The notes below the pieces were generated by a model that saw only the letters and a program-made list of their open reading frames with translations, was not told the origin of the DNA and searched no databases. Positions 42,102-52,707 of a stretch of 64,000 nt of DNA are shown piece after piece. Source of the DNA: Burkholderia plantarii. GTDB lineage: Bacteria > Pseudomonadota > Gammaproteobacteria > Burkholderiales > Burkholderiaceae. The first letter of the stretch is position 1. Every line of letters begins with the position of its first letter. The position numbers were made by a program, and so were the translations under genes. The DNA lies in the NCBI RefSeq assembly GCF_001411805.1, contig NZ_CP007213.1, positions 2,356,001 through 2,420,000 of the forward strand. The letters are read 5' to 3'.

Positions 42102-43037
42102 TCAGGCGTCGGACGACGACAGCTCGGGCCACAGCAGCGGATTCGGCGACGCGCGCTGGTAGCCGGCCTCGTTCATCAGCAGGTCGAGCGTGAGGCTGGC
42201 GAGATCGTCGGCGAGCGGCTCGAACGCGTAGTCCTTGTCCTGGTAGCCGATCTTGCGATAGGTATGGCATTCGTCGCACGATTCGGCCTTGATCGCCTCG
42301 CTGCCGCCCTCCACGCCGTGATAGGCGATGCCCTTGGTCGAATCGCAGTGCGAGCACTTGGTGCGCACCATGTGCCATTCGCTCGTGCAGAGCGAGCATT
42401 GCAGGAAGCGATAGCCGTTGTACTGGCCGCCGACGCGGATCACGCTCGCGACCGGATGCGAGCCGCACACGGGGCACAGGCCGGGCTGGTCGAGATACGG
42501 CACGTCGCCGGGCGCCACGCGCGAGGCGAGATCGGTCCACACCACCTGCAGCGCGGCCGCGATGAACGGCGCCGAGGCGGGCTCGACCTCGGCGAGCCGC
42601 AGCGCGACGATCGCGTCGGCCTGCGCGTCGAGTTCGGCCGCGCTTTTCAGGCGCAGCGCGTCGATCAGCTTCGCGAGCGGCGGCGTGACGAGCCCGGCCC
42701 GCTCGATGCCGTCGAGCAGGCGCTGCAGCACGGTGCGCCATTGCGGATCGCGCGCGCCCGTCATCGCCGGCAGCACCGGCATCGAATGGGCCTGCGCCTG
42801 GCGGATCGCCTCGGCGCTGGGCGGCGCGGCGTCGAGCGTGTCGAGCACGGCCTGCTGCGCGTCGGCGAGCGTCGCCATCAGGCGCAGGTAGCCGGCAATC
42901 GGATTGAGGTCGGCGAGCTTGCGCAGCCGCGCGGCGCGCTCGGCGAACACGCTGGCGCGCTCGGGCAGCCGGAAGCGCGGAATCGCCGAATGATCGAGCG
43001 CCGCGATGTCGTTCGGATCGAGTATGCGTTGTGTCAC
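42102..43037 (-). CDS. fdhE: Formate dehydrogenase accessory protein FdhE
   Basis: A 311-residue protein needed for assembly of respiratory formate dehydrogenase. The C-terminal rubredoxin-like part has four CxxC pairs: 'LCPVCGSHP', '[10 protein letters not shown]', '[11 protein letters not shown]' and '[11 protein letters not shown]'. These can hold iron. The start is a GTG at 43037 ([14 protein letters not shown]), which gives the length of E. coli FdhE (about 309). Another GTG three codons earlier is possible. It lies between fdoI and selA; a 387-bp gap with a palindrome separates it from fdoI. Confidence 0.92.
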   Translation of the reverse strand: MTQRILDPNDIAALDHSAIPRFRLPERASVFAERAARLRKLADLNPIAGYLRLMATLADAQQAVLDTLDAAPPSAEAIRQAQAHSMPVLPAMTGARDPQWRTVLQRLLDGIERAGLVTPPLAKLIDALRLKSAAELDAQADAIVALRLAEVEPASAPFIAAALQVVWTDLASRVAPGDVPYLDQPGLCPVCGSHPVASVIRVGGQYNGYRFLQCSLCTSEWHMVRTKCSHCDSTKGIAYHGVEGGSEAIKAESCDECHTYRKIGYQDKDYAFEPLADDLASLTLDLLMNEAGYQRASPNPLLWPELSSSDA

Positions 43038-43337
43038 GTGGGTCACCCAGTACAGTCTGTGCCGGCGCCGCCGGGGCGCCGGATGATTCGCCGCGACCGG
43101 CATGCGCGGGGCGCGATCGCCGCCGCGAGGATCGATGCCGATCGGGAATGAAGGCCGGCTCGCAGGGCCGGCCGGGGCAGCCGACGGCCGGCAAAGCGCC
43201 GCCGTGAAGCATACCGCTTCCGCGCGGCCGACGCCACGAACCGGGCCGTGGCGCGAGCCTGGCAGGCCACGCCGCGTGCGATCGCTTCGTATCCGGAAAC
43301 AATCGCCTCGCCCGTGGCCGGTCGTGCTCCGGCAACA

Positions 43338-43359
43338 GGGGCCATCCGCGGATGGCCCC
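43338..43359. other. Perfect 10-2-10 GC-rich inverted repeat between fdoI and fdhE
   Basis: GGGGCCATCC and GGATGGCCCC flank GC. It sits 66 bp after the fdoI stop inside a 387-bp gap (43038-43424) that otherwise shows nothing. With no U-tract it is more likely an mRNA-stabilising or processing hairpin than a terminator, which would set different levels for the structural subunits and accessory genes. Confidence 0.5.
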
Positions 43360-43424
43360 GATCGGCGCCGGCCGGCCCTGACGCGCGCCGGCCGGCGCCC
43401 GATGGCGAGCGCGGCGCCACGCGC

Positions 43425-44069
43425 CTAGCGCGCGCGGCCCGACTCCTTCACCGCCTGACGGAACCACTTCGGATGGTGCTTGCGCGCCCAGCCGAACGAC
43501 ACCGTGCCGCGCACCATCGCGCCGATCGAGCCCTTCACCCACAGCGCCGCGTAGATGTGGACGATGATGCTGGCGATCAGCACGAACGCGGCGGCCGCGT
43601 GCGCCACGGCCGCGAGCCGGATGATCCCGATCGGGAAATAGAACGAGAAGTACCGGCGCCAGATCACGATGCCCGACAGCAGCAGCACCAGCAGGCAGGT
43701 GACGAGCGTGAAGAACAGCAGCTTCTGCCCGGCGTTGTAGCGCCCGACGGGCGGCAGGTTTTCCTCGCGGTTGTTCAGCACGTCGTTCATCTGACCGAGC
43801 CAGCGGCGGTCGTCGGCATCGATCAGGTTGTGATGCCAGTAGCGCACCACCATGATCGCGAACGACACGAACATCACCACGCCGACGAACGGATGCAGGA
43901 TGCGCGTCCACTGCCCGCCGCCGAACAGCGCGGTGAGCCAGAACATCGACGGATGAAACAGCGCGAGGCCGGACAGCGCGAGCAGCACGAACGAGATCGC
44001 GGTGATCCAGTGGTTCGAGCGTTCGTTCGCGGAGTAGCGGACGATCAGGTTCGGGTCCTGGTGGCTCAT
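43425..44069 (-). CDS. fdoI: Formate dehydrogenase cytochrome b556 (gamma) subunit
   Basis: A 214-residue integral membrane protein with four hydrophobic segments. Conserved His residues in '[14 protein letters not shown]', '[13 protein letters not shown]', and '[12 protein letters not shown]' are suited to bind two b hemes. The subunit passes electrons from the beta subunit to quinone on the cytoplasmic side. Its ATG overlaps the fdoH stop as ATGA. Part of fdoG-fdoH-fdoI. Confidence 0.93.
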   Translation of the reverse strand: MSHQDPNLIVRYSANERSNHWITAISFVLLALSGLALFHPSMFWLTALFGGGQWTRILHPFVGVVMFVSFAIMVVRYWHHNLIDADDRRWLGQMNDVLNNREENLPPVGRYNAGQKLLFFTLVTCLLVLLLSGIVIWRRYFSFYFPIGIIRLAAVAHAAAAFVLIASIIVHIYAALWVKGSIGAMVRGTVSFGWARKHHPKWFRQAVKESGRAR

Positions 44070-44980
44070 TTCACGTCCTCCTTGATCCGGCTGGCTTCCT
44101 CACGGGCGGCGGCGTCCTCTTCCTCCGTCACCTCGTTCGGACCGACCCGCGTGTAGTGGAAGAACCCGGCCAGCGCGGTCAGCGCGAGGCCGGCCACCGC
44201 CAGCGGCTTGGCGATGCCCTTCCAGAGCTTCACGAACGGGCTGATCGACGGATTGTCGGGCAGGCCGTGGTACAGCGACGGCTTGTCCGCGTGATGCAGC
44301 ACGTACATCACGTGCGTGCCGCCCACGCCCTGCGGGTCGTACAGCCCCGCGTGGGCGAAGCCGCGATCCTTGAGGTCCTCGATCCGGTCGGCCGCCTGGC
44401 GCTTCATGTCCTCCTTGGTGCCGAACATGATGGCGCCGGTCGGGCAGGTCTTCACGCAGGCGGGTTCCTGGCCGACGGCCACGCGATCCGAGCACAGCGT
44501 GCATTTGTAGGCACGGTTGTCCTGCTTCGAGATGCGCGGGATGTTGAACGGGCAGCCGGTCACGCAATAGCCGCAACCGATGCAGTTCTCCTCGTGGAAA
44601 TCGACGATGCCGTTGTTGTACTGCACGATCGCGCCCGGCGACGGGCAGGCCTTCAGGCAGCCGGGATCCTCGCAGTGCATGCAGCCGTCCTTGCGGATCA
44701 GCCACTCGAGGTCGCCGGCCGGGTTCTCGTATTCGGAGAACCGCATGACCGTCCACGAATGCTCGGTCAGGTCGGCCGGATTGTCGTAGACGCCGACGTT
44801 GGTGCCAACCTCGTCACGCAGGTCGTTCCACTCCATGCAGGCCGTCTGGCACGCCTTGCAGCCGATGCACTTCGACACGTCGATCAGCTTCGCGACGGTG
44901 CCCGTGACCGGATCGCGCGCGGTGGGCGGCGGGGTGGTGGTGGCGGACACCCGTTTGATGTCCAGTGATTGCAATGCCAT
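44066..44980 (-). CDS. fdoH: Formate dehydrogenase iron-sulfur (beta) subunit
   Basis: A 304-residue ferredoxin-like subunit. Four cysteine clusters bind [4Fe-4S] centres: '[14 protein letters not shown]', '[14 protein letters not shown]', '[13 protein letters not shown]' and '[21 protein letters not shown]'. A single C-terminal transmembrane helix near '[17 protein letters not shown]' anchors it. It relays electrons from the catalytic subunit to FdoI across the membrane. It lies 12 bp after fdoG and overlaps fdoI. Confidence 0.94.
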   Translation of the reverse strand: MALQSLDIKRVSATTTPPPTARDPVTGTVAKLIDVSKCIGCKACQTACMEWNDLRDEVGTNVGVYDNPADLTEHSWTVMRFSEYENPAGDLEWLIRKDGCMHCEDPGCLKACPSPGAIVQYNNGIVDFHEENCIGCGYCVTGCPFNIPRISKQDNRAYKCTLCSDRVAVGQEPACVKTCPTGAIMFGTKEDMKRQAADRIEDLKDRGFAHAGLYDPQGVGGTHVMYVLHHADKPSLYHGLPDNPSISPFVKLWKGIAKPLAVAGLALTALAGFFHYTRVGPNEVTEEEDAAAREEASRIKEDVK

Positions 44981-44992
44981 CTCGGGTTCCCC

Positions 44993-47900
44993 TTATGCCT
45001 TTTCCACTTTCACCAGGAACGACTTGAATTCCGGTGTCTGCGAGTTGCCGTCGCCGACCGACGGAGTCAGGGTGTTCGCGAGATAGCCGGGCTTCGTCAG
45101 CCCCTTGAAGCCCCAGTGCAACGGAATGCCCACCGTCTGCACCTTGCGCCCCTCCACCATCAGCGGCTTGATCCGCTTGGTCACGAGCGCCACCGCCACG
45201 ATGTAGCCGCGGTTCGACGACACCTTCACGCGGTCGCCATGCACCACGCCCACCTCCTTCGCCAGATCCTCGCCGATCTCGACGAACTGCTGGGGCTGCA
45301 CGATCGCATTGAGCCGCGCGTGCTTGGTCCAGTAGTGGAAGTGCTCGGTGAGCCGGTAGGTGGTGGCCGTGTGCGGGAACTTGTCCGGCGTGCCGAACGA
45401 GGCCCGGTCGTCCGGGAACACGCGCGCGGCCGGGTTGTTCAGCGCGCGCGGGTTGCCCGGATTGAGCGGGTTGGCCGCGAGCGGCGTCTCGAACGGCTCG
45501 TAGTGCTCGGGGAACGGACCTTCGTTCATGCCGTCGCGGGCGAAGAAGCGCGCCACGCCTTCCGGGTTCATGATGAACGGTCCCATGCCGGTCTCGGGCG
45601 CCTCGTCGACCTTGTAGTCGGGCACGTCGGCCCCGCCCCAGGCGCGACCGTTCCAGCCGATCAGCTTGCGGGTGGGATCGAACGGCTTGCCGGCCGTGTC
45701 GCAGGACGCACGGTTGTAGAGGATCCGCCGGTTCGCGGGCCACGCCCAGGCCCAGTTCAGGGTCTGGCCGATGCCGGTCGGGTCGGCGTTGTCGCGCCGC
45801 CCCATCTGGTTGCCGGCCGCCGTCCACGCGCCGCAGAAGATCCAGCAGCCGCTCGCGGTGCTGCCGTCGTCCTTCAGCTGCGCGAAGCCGGCCAGCTGCT
45901 CGCCGCGCTTGACCAGCACCTTGGTCGGGTCCTTCGGGTCGGTCAGGTCGGCCAGCGCGCGGCCGTTGAACTCCATCGCGAGTTCCTCGGGCGTCGGGCT
46001 CTCCGGGTTCGCATACGGCCAGGTCAGATTGACGATCGGGTCCGGATACTTGCCGCCGTCCTTCTTGTAGGCCTCGCGCATGCGCAGGAAGATCCCCGAC
46101 ATGATCTCGAGGTCGCTGCGCGCCTCGCCCGGCGCGTCCGCGCCCTGCCAGTGCCATTGCAGCACGCGGCCCGAATTGACGAGCGAGCCGCGCTCCTCGG
46201 CGAAGCAGGTGGTGGGCAGCCGGAACACCTCGGTCTGCACCGCGGACGGATCGACCACGTTGTAGTCGCCGTGCGGCTTCCAGAACTCGGACGTTTCGGT
46301 GGCGAGCGGATCCATGACCACGAGCCACTTCAATTTGGCCAGCGCGGCCGCGGTCTTCACCTTCGCGGGCGCGGCCGCGAGCGGGTTGAAGCCCTGGCAG
46401 ATGTAGCCGTTCATCTTGCCCTGCGCCATCAGCTCGATGGTCTGCAGCAGGTCGTAGGGCTTGTCGAGCTTGGGCAGGTAGTCGTAGCCGAAGTTGTTCT
46501 CGGCGGTGGCCGCGTCGCCCCACCACGACTTCATGAAGCTCACGAAGAAGGCGCGGTAGTTCTTCCAGTAGCTGAGCTGGTTGGGCCGCAGCGGCTGCGT
46601 TGCGCGCTTGCCGATGTAGGCCTCGTAGTCCTGCTCGGCCTGCGAGGGCAGCGTCATGTAGCCGGGCAGCAGGTTCGACATCAGGCCGAGGTCGGTCAGC
46701 CCCTGGATGTTCGAGTGGCCGCGCAGCGCGTTCATGCCGCCGCCGGCGATGCCGATGTTGCCGAGCAGCAGCTGCACCATCGCGCCGGTGCGGATCATCT
46801 GCGCGCCGACCGAGTGGTGAGTCCAGCCGAGCGCGTAGAGGATCGTGCCGGCGCGACCGGGCACGGCCGTGGTCGCGAGCATCTCGCACACCTTCAGGAA
46901 CTTGTCCCTGGGCGTACCGCAGGTCTTCTCGACCATCTCGGGCGTGTAGCGCGCGTAGTGCTGCTTCATCAGGTTGTAGACGCAGCGCGGATGCGAAAGC
47001 GTCGGGTCGACCTTCACGAAGCCGTCGTCGCCACGCTCGTAATCCCACGTGGCCTTGTCGTAGCTGTGCTTGTCCGGGTTGTAGCCGGAGTAGATCCCGT
47101 CGTTGAAGGCGAAATCCTCACGGACGATGAACGGGAAATCCGTGTAGTTGCGCACGTACTCGTGCTGGATCTTGTCGTTCGCGAGCAGGTAGTTGATCAC
47201 CCCGCCGAGGAACGCGATGTCCGTGCCGGTACGAATCGGTGCGTAGTAGTCCGCCACCGATGCCGTGCGCGTGAAACGCGGGTCGACCACGATCAGCCGC
47301 GCCTTGCGGTGCGCCTTCGCCTCGGTCACCCATTTGAAGCCACAGGGGTGGGCTTCAGCGGCATTGCCGCCCATTACCAGAATGATGTCTGCGTTCTTGA
47401 TGTCGACCCAATGGTTCGTCATCGCGCCGCGGCCAAACGTCGGGGCAAGACCTGCCACCGTCGGGCCGTGTCAGACACGCGCCTGGTTGTCGAACGCGAG
47501 CATCCCGAGACTGCGAATCGTCTTGTGGGTCAGGTAACCCACTTCGTTGCTGCCGGCCGACGCGGCCAGCATGCCGGTGGTCAGCCAGCGGTTGACCTTC
47601 TGGCCGTCCGGCGTGGTCTCGACGAAGTTCGCGTCGCGGTCTTCCTTCATCAGCTTCGCGATGCGGTCGAGCGCCGCTTCCCACGAGATCGGCTCCCACT
47701 TGTCGGAGCCGGGCGCGCGGTATTCGGGCTGCGTGAGCCGGCTCGGGCTGTGGATGAAGTCGATCAGGCTCGCGCCCTTCGGGCACAGCGTGCCGCGGTT
47801 CACCGGATGGTCGGGATCGCCTTCGATATGGATGATGCTCGACTTGGCGTTCTTCGCGCCGTCACCGAGGGAGTACATCAGGATCCCGCAGCCCACCGAG

Positions 47901-48061
47901 CAATACGGGCAGGTGTTGCGGGTTTCGACGCTACGCGCCAGCTTGTATTGGCGAACCTCCGCGAGCGCGTCGGCGGGCGAGAATCCCAACAGGGCGAGAC
48001 TCGAGCCGGCGAGCGTGGAGGCGGTCACCTTCAAGAACTGGCGCCGGGACAGGTGGAGCAT
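44993..48061 (-). CDS. fdoG: Formate dehydrogenase alpha subunit, selenocysteine-containing, Tat-exported
   Basis: A 1022-residue molybdenum/tungsten bis-MGD enzyme that oxidises formate to CO2 in the periplasm. The N-terminus has a twin-arginine signal, 'LSRRQFLKVTASTLAG'. 'CPYCSVGCGILMYS' binds the proximal [4Fe-4S] cluster. An in-frame UGA at 47473-47471 in NQARV-U-HGPTVAGLAPT encodes selenocysteine at position 197 (196 in E. coli FdnG). The frame resumes directly and a SECIS hairpin follows, so this is one gene, not two fragments. I place the start at ATG 48061, which matches the E. coli Tat leader length; an upstream ATG at 48103 adds 14 residues. First gene of fdoGHI. Confidence 0.95.
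47438..47473 (-). promoter_or_regulatory. Selenocysteine UGA codon and bacterial SECIS hairpin in fdoG
   Basis: The UGA is at 47473-47471. Seven bases after it, CGACGG-T-GGCA (47463-47453), loop GGTCT, and TGCC-CCGACG (47447-47438) fold into a stem with one A-A mismatch, a bulged U and a GGUCU apical loop. The bulged U and the GGUC loop are the features SelB recognises in E. coli fdhF/fdnG. Confidence 0.88.
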
Positions 48062-48593
48062 GATGGTCTCGGCGGTGAGGTAGGGGGGACGTAAGGTTTT
48101 CATATGACGACTGGGTCGCGAGGCGATTTTACGCGTTTCGTCTCATTTCGTTTATAGGAAACCGTTTTTCCGATAGCTAGTCGGGTCCGCCCGGATTCGA
48201 GGATTTGGTCAATCGCACGACGCCGCCGGCGCCGCTGCGATCTCCCCGGCGCCTTTCGCCACAAGGCTTTCCGCGATTCTCCCACACGCGTCGTCATATC
48301 CCAAAAAACATAGCGACTGACGGCGCTTCAATCATTGGCGACGCAACACGACAAGGACTTCTGCGAATCCCTTATCAATCGATTCATCATCGGAAATGCC
48401 ATGCCTTCACCTCGCTATATATATAAAAGCATGGCGTGGTGAATCGCGAGCCCGAGCGGTGACGAGCGATGCGACGGGCCGGAATGAAGAAGGCGAACGC
48501 GTTGCATGCGCAACGAAGTGCCGCGCGTGCCGGACCACGAGCGGCAGGCGGCACGGCGCGGGAACGAGAAGGAAGACGACGCGGGCGCCCGCG
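48062..48593. other. Promoter and leader region of the formate dehydrogenase operon
   Basis: 532 bp between fdoG and the 3' end of the convergently placed deacylase gene. The fdoG-proximal part is A/T-rich with a TATAAA-like element on the minus strand near 48150. An alternating TATATATATAAAA tract lies at 48415-48428. No coding sequence is convincing. Confidence 0.4.
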
Positions 48594-49619
48594 TCAGAGC
48601 GTGTCGTGCGGCTCGGCGAGCTGGAACAGGCAGTCGCCGCGCCGCGTCTGCGCCGGCACGCGGCGGCACACCACCTCGCCCGACGCGTCGAAGCGATGGA
48701 CCACCGGCTCGCGCAGCGGCGTCTCGGGGAAATGGATGCGCGCCGCGGGCTGGCCGGCCTGCACGATCTCGCCGAGTTCGACGAGCGGCTCGTAGATGCC
48801 GTGCTCGTAGGCGAACACGAAATGCTGCGGCCCGCTCGCGCGCATGAAGCGCGTGACGGCGGGCGGGCCGTCCGGCACGAGCGGCCCCCGCACCACGCCG
48901 ATGAAGCCGAGGAAATGCAGCAGCCCCTGCCAGCCGTGGCGCAGCAGCTTCGCGTCGGTCATGCCGGCGCCGCCCAGCTCGGTGAGGATCGAGATCGCGC
49001 CCTGGCGGCGCGCGGCGGCCGAGGCATAGGTGGGGTTCGGCGCGTGCAGGAACGCGCGCGGCATGCCGAACGCGCCGAGCAGCGCCTTCACGCGGACTTC
49101 CTCGTCGGCGTCGCGCGGATCGAGCGCGATCAGGTTGCCGCCGTCGTAGATCAGCGAGCTGCCGCCCGAATGCATGTCGACCAGGTAGTCGGCGCGCGCG
49201 AGCAGCGTGTGCTCGATGTAGTCGGCAATCATCTGCGTCGGCGTGCCGGCCGGATCGCCCGGGAACGTGCGGTTCAGGTTGCCGTCGTCGAGCGGCGAGG
49301 TGCGCAGCCCGGCCTCGGCGGCCGGGAAATTCGCCATCGGCAGCACGATCACCTGCCCGCGCACCGCCTCCGGCGTCAGCTCGCGCATCAGCCGCGAGGT
49401 CAGCACCTGCCCTTCGTATTCGTCGCCGTGATTGCCCGACATCACCAGCACGACCGGCCCCTCGCCGTTGCGAATCGAGGCGATCGGCACCGGCAGCCAG
49501 CCATAGGCGGAGCGATGCACCGAATGCGGCAGGCGCAGATAACCGGCCTGCTTGCCGTCGGCGTCGAGATCGATTTCACAGCGGATCGGGTTCGGAAGTC
49601 GGGGGGATACGTCGGTCAT
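48594..49619 (-). CDS. Succinylglutamate desuccinylase/aspartoacylase family deacylase (DoeB-like)
   Basis: A 341-residue zinc carboxypeptidase-fold enzyme. Zinc ligands appear as 'MSGNHGDEYEGQV' (His and Glu) and 'LVDMHSGGSSLIYD' (His); a catalytic Glu is expected in 'ISILTELGGAG'. 'DDGNLNRTFPGDPAGTPTQ' carries the substrate-binding Asn-Arg pair. The family removes N-acyl groups, and the DoeB branch deacetylates N-alpha-acetyl-diaminobutyrate in ectoine breakdown. No ectoine genes surround it, so the substrate is open. A biotin/lipoyl-like C-terminal region ('ELGEIVQAGQPAARIHFPE') is a family trait. Confidence 0.85.
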   Translation of the reverse strand: MTDVSPRLPNPIRCEIDLDADGKQAGYLRLPHSVHRSAYGWLPVPIASIRNGEGPVVLVMSGNHGDEYEGQVLTSRLMRELTPEAVRGQVIVLPMANFPAAEAGLRTSPLDDGNLNRTFPGDPAGTPTQMIADYIEHTLLARADYLVDMHSGGSSLIYDGGNLIALDPRDADEEVRVKALLGAFGMPRAFLHAPNPTYASAAARRQGAISILTELGGAGMTDAKLLRHGWQGLLHFLGFIGVVRGPLVPDGPPAVTRFMRASGPQHFVFAYEHGIYEPLVELGEIVQAGQPAARIHFPETPLREPVVHRFDASGEVVCRRVPAQTRRGDCLFQLAEPHDTL

Positions 49620-49944
49620 GATCAGGGTTGGCGGGCTCGGAAGCGATACCGGCAGCTTACCGGCATTCGCGAGAATCGGGGCGCCGCGCGGGTATCACGG
49701 CGCGCGGCGGGGGCGCGGCGGCACGGCCCGCGCTGCCGGAGCATGCCGGGCATGGCGTTTGCGCGTCAGATCCGGCGTCCGCGCGTGGGCATGGCGCGCG
49801 TTCCGGCCCCGACGCCCGCCACGCGCGCCCGGCCCGGCTGGACACGACGGCCGCCGGCCGGCGCGGATGCGCGCAGGCAAGCGGCACCGCGCGCCCGATC
49901 GAATAAACTTTTTGAAAGATGATGCGTCCGATCCGAAAACAACC

Positions 49945-50886
49945 ATGAACGGCGCGCCTCGCGCACGACCTCCAACGCCTATGAAGCCCTTGCTCTCGCA
50001 ACCGCAGGAAAAGCTCGTCAAGACCAACGTGAACTGGGCGCTCGACGCGTTCCGGCGCTTCTCGGCGGATCACTGCACGACGATGGCCGCCGCCATCGCG
50101 TTCTATTCGGCGTTCTCGCTCGCGCCGATGCTGGTGATGGTGATCGCCGTGGCGGGCTGGTTCTTCGGCGCCGACGCGGCGCGCGGCGAGGTGTTCAGCC
50201 AGGTCCACAACCTGATCGGCAACGATGCCGCGGCCGGCGTGCAGACCATCGTCGAGAACGCGCACCGCAAGGGCAGCGGCGGCGGCGTGGCGGCGGCCGT
50301 CTCGATCTTGCTGCTGGTGGTGGGCGCCTCGGCCACGTTCTCGTCGCTGAACACGGCGCTCGGCGTGGTCTGGCCGTCGGCCGAGAAGCGCTGGTCGTCG
50401 ATGTTCGGGCTGGTGCGGGTGCGGCTGATCTCGTTCGGGCTGGTGCTCGGCGTGGCGTTCCTGCTGATCGTCTCGCTGATGCTCGACACGGCCATCACGT
50501 TCGTCGGCCGCTGGCTGTGGGGCAACACGCCGTTCGTGGTGATCGGCAACCTGCTGCAGTTCACGGCCGGCATCGCGATCCTGGCCGCCGCGTTCGCCGC
50601 GCTGCTGAAGTTCCTCCCCGACGCGCACGTGACGCGCCGCGACGCGCTCACGGGCGGGGTCGTCTCGGCCGTGCTGTTCTCGGGGGGCAAGAAGCTGTTC
50701 GCGCTGTACCTCGCGCACGCGGGCACCGCCAGCGCGTTCGGCGCCGCGGGCTCGCTGGCGGTCCTGCTGATGTGGCTGTACTTCTCGGCCGCCGTGCTGC
50801 TGCTCGGCGCCGAGTTCGCGGCCGCGCGCGGCGACGCCGAACACCAGCGCGCCCAAAACCGCGCGGCTAGTCCGCATAATCCCTGA
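49945..50886 (+). CDS. YihY/BrkB-family inner membrane protein
   Basis: A 313-residue protein with about six hydrophobic segments and the family start 'KTNVNWALDAFRRFSADHCTTMAAAIAFYSAFSLAPMLVM'. 'KRWSSMFGLVRVRLISFGLVLGVAFLL' and 'GTASAFGAAGSLAVLLMWLYFSA' are typical of YihY, formerly mis-called ribonuclease BN. Function is poorly known; membrane transport or envelope roles have been suggested. Start chosen at ATG 49945; ATG 49981 (MKPLLSQPQ) is equally likely, and neither has a clear ribosome-binding site. Confidence 0.82.
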   Translation: MNGAPRARPPTPMKPLLSQPQEKLVKTNVNWALDAFRRFSADHCTTMAAAIAFYSAFSLAPMLVMVIAVAGWFFGADAARGEVFSQVHNLIGNDAAAGVQTIVENAHRKGSGGGVAAAVSILLLVVGASATFSSLNTALGVVWPSAEKRWSSMFGLVRVRLISFGLVLGVAFLLIVSLMLDTAITFVGRWLWGNTPFVVIGNLLQFTAGIAILAAAFAALLKFLPDAHVTRRDALTGGVVSAVLFSGGKKLFALYLAHAGTASAFGAAGSLAVLLMWLYFSAAVLLLGAEFAAARGDAEHQRAQNRAASPHNP

Positions 50887-51268
50887 TACGCGGCGGCCTC
50901 CGCCGCGACCGGGCCATCCCTGCCCCGAACGGCACGCCCGGCACGCCGCGTGCCGTCCGCCGCCTCGCACGCCATCACGCGCGCGCCGCGCGCAAACGTT
51001 TGAAGCCGCGCGTTTTTGACGAAAAATCGCCGCCTTGCGACGCCATGCTGTCATGGCCATCAATTTCCACAACAATCCAAGCAACAAACTCGGAAATGTC
51101 AACAATTTCCGCAACAACCTTCTATCTAGTTGATATTCAAAGAAGTTTATCGCTGTGACGTTTTGGAGACACTTTATTTTTTCTCGGTTTCTTGCGTGTT
51201 CTGCGCTGCGCTATTCTCCATTCCGCAACAAATAAATAACGAATCACTTTGCGTGGAGAACTTTTCCT
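50887..51268. promoter_or_regulatory. Porin promoter region with GGAAAT inverted repeat
   Basis: 382 bp, turning A/T-rich after 51000. GGAAAT (51092-51097) and ATTTCC (51105-51110) form a 6-7-6 dyad, and CAATTTCC also occurs at 51061-51068, so a regulator may bind repeats of this element. GTGGAG at 51253-51258 is the porin ribosome-binding site. A long untranslated leader is likely; antisense control is possible but not shown. Confidence 0.45.
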
Positions 51269-52420
51269 ATGAAAAAAATCGCTCTGTCTGCCCTCTCCCT
51301 GGCCCTGCTCGGCGCAGCAGGTGCCGCTCACGCCCAATCGAGCGTGACGCTGTACGGCATCATCGACACGGCAATCACCTACGTCCACGGCAGCGGCGGC
51401 CAGGGTAACAACACCTGGGCCATGAACAGCGGCAACCTGCAGGGCAGCCGCTGGGGCCTGAAGGGCACGGAAGACCTGGGCGCTGGCCTGAAGGCGGTGT
51501 TCCAGTTGGAAAACGGCTTTGACTCCACCAACGGCAAGCTCGGCCAGGGCAGCAAGATGTTCGGCCGCCAGGCTTACGTCGGCCTGCAAAGCGATCACTA
51601 CGGCACGCTGACGCTCGGCCGCCAGTACGACCCGCTGGTCGACATGGTCCAGGCCGTCACGGCCGACAACTACTTCGGCAGCGTGTTCGCCACGCCGGGC
51701 GACGTCGACAACAACGACAACAGCCTGCGCGTGAACAACGTGGTCAAGTACACCTCGCCGGTGTTCGCCGGCCTGCAGTTCGAAGGCATGTACGCGCTGG
51801 GCGGCGTCGCGGGCTCGAACGGTTCGGGTCAGACGTGGTCGGCCGCGTTGGCCTACAACAACGGGCCGATCGGCGTGGCGGGCGGCTACTTCTACGCATC
51901 GAACCTGTATGGCGCGTCGCGCGGCACGAACTGGGGCGGCACGTCGGACGCGATCTTCGACGGCCCGATCAACAGCGGCTACACCAACGCGAAGTCGATC
52001 GGCATCGGCCAGGTTGCCGGCCAGTACACGTTCGGCCCGTTCACGGCCGGCCTCGGCTACAGCAACTCGCAATACAAGCGCGACAGCTTCTCGTCGTTCT
52101 CGAAGACCGAGAAGTTCAACACCGGCCGTGCGTTCGCGACGTACCAGGCCACGCCGGCGATCCTGCTGGGCCTCGGCTACTCGTACACGAAGGCGAGCGG
52201 CGACACGGACGCGAAGTACCACCAGGTTTCGCTGGGTGGCGACTACTCGCTGTCCAAGCGCACCGACATCTACCTGGTCGGCGCTTACCAGCACGCGAGC
52301 GGCACGCAACGTCTGGCCGACGGCTCGACGCAGGCAGCCCAGGCATCGATCGGCTCGTATGGCATCGCCGGCACGAGCTCGCAGGAACTGGTCGCACTCG
52401 GCGTGCGCCACAAGTTCTAA
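51269..52420 (+). CDS. Major outer-membrane porin (Omp38/OpcP-like)
   Basis: A 383-residue trimeric general porin. The signal peptide 'MKKIALSALSLALLGAAGAAHAQ' is followed by mature 'SSVTLYGIIDTAITYV'. 'WGLKGTEDLGAGLKAVFQLENGF' and 'FGRQAYVGLQSDHYGTLTLGRQYDP' are typical strands, and the C-terminus 'LVALGVRHKF' ends in Phe. Codon use is strongly biased, as in highly expressed genes. It closely follows the Burkholderia Omp38 pattern and is much better conserved than the module porin at 32904. A rho-independent terminator follows. Confidence 0.93.
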   Translation: MKKIALSALSLALLGAAGAAHAQSSVTLYGIIDTAITYVHGSGGQGNNTWAMNSGNLQGSRWGLKGTEDLGAGLKAVFQLENGFDSTNGKLGQGSKMFGRQAYVGLQSDHYGTLTLGRQYDPLVDMVQAVTADNYFGSVFATPGDVDNNDNSLRVNNVVKYTSPVFAGLQFEGMYALGGVAGSNGSGQTWSAALAYNNGPIGVAGGYFYASNLYGASRGTNWGGTSDAIFDGPINSGYTNAKSIGIGQVAGQYTFGPFTAGLGYSNSQYKRDSFSSFSKTEKFNTGRAFATYQATPAILLGLGYSYTKASGDTDAKYHQVSLGGDYSLSKRTDIYLVGAYQHASGTQRLADGSTQAAQASIGSYGIAGTSSQELVALGVRHKF

Positions 52421-52480
52421 AAAAAGCATCACCCGCGGCTCGCCGCGGTGCCTGCCGGCACCGCGCGACGGCCGCCCTGG

Positions 52481-52521
52481 AAAACCAGCCCGAGGCATGG
52501 CGCCGACGGCTGGTTTTTTTT
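52481..52521 (+). terminator. Rho-independent terminator of the porin
   Basis: AAAACCAGCC (52481-52490) pairs with GGCTGGTTTT (52508-52517) around a 17-base loop, and a run of T follows to 52521. Placed 60 bp after the porin stop. Confidence 0.85.
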
Positions 52522-52620
52522 CGCCCTGGCGCGCCGCGGGCCGGCCGTCATGCAGAGTGCCGTGTCGCTACGGATGCCGAAGCAGCACGCGGCGCCCGCC
52601 CACCCGACCGGACGACGAAT

Positions 52621-52660
52621 AAAAAAATCCCCGCGCGCTTGCCGCACGCGGGGATCTTTT
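52621..52660 (-). terminator. Rho-independent terminator of the HU gene (bidirectional form)
   Basis: ATCCCCGCG (52627-52635) and CGCGGGGAT (52647-52655) form the stem. An A-run lies on the left (a T-run for the minus-strand HU transcript) and CTTTTT on the right, so it can end transcription from both sides. Confidence 0.85.
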
Positions 52661-52707
52661 TGGGCTACCGTGACGGCCGGATCGCTCCGGGCGCCTCAGC
52701 AATTCCC

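Noticed and set aside
44993..48061. Apparent frameshift or nonsense mutation splitting formate dehydrogenase into two genes
   Set aside because: The interrupting codon is UGA at the exact selenocysteine position, the frame continues, a SECIS hairpin follows and the sel genes are adjacent.
48396..49922. 508-residue open frame antisense to the deacylase gene
   Set aside because: It is rich in Arg/His/Ala with no recognisable domain and mirrors a well-supported zinc deacylase.
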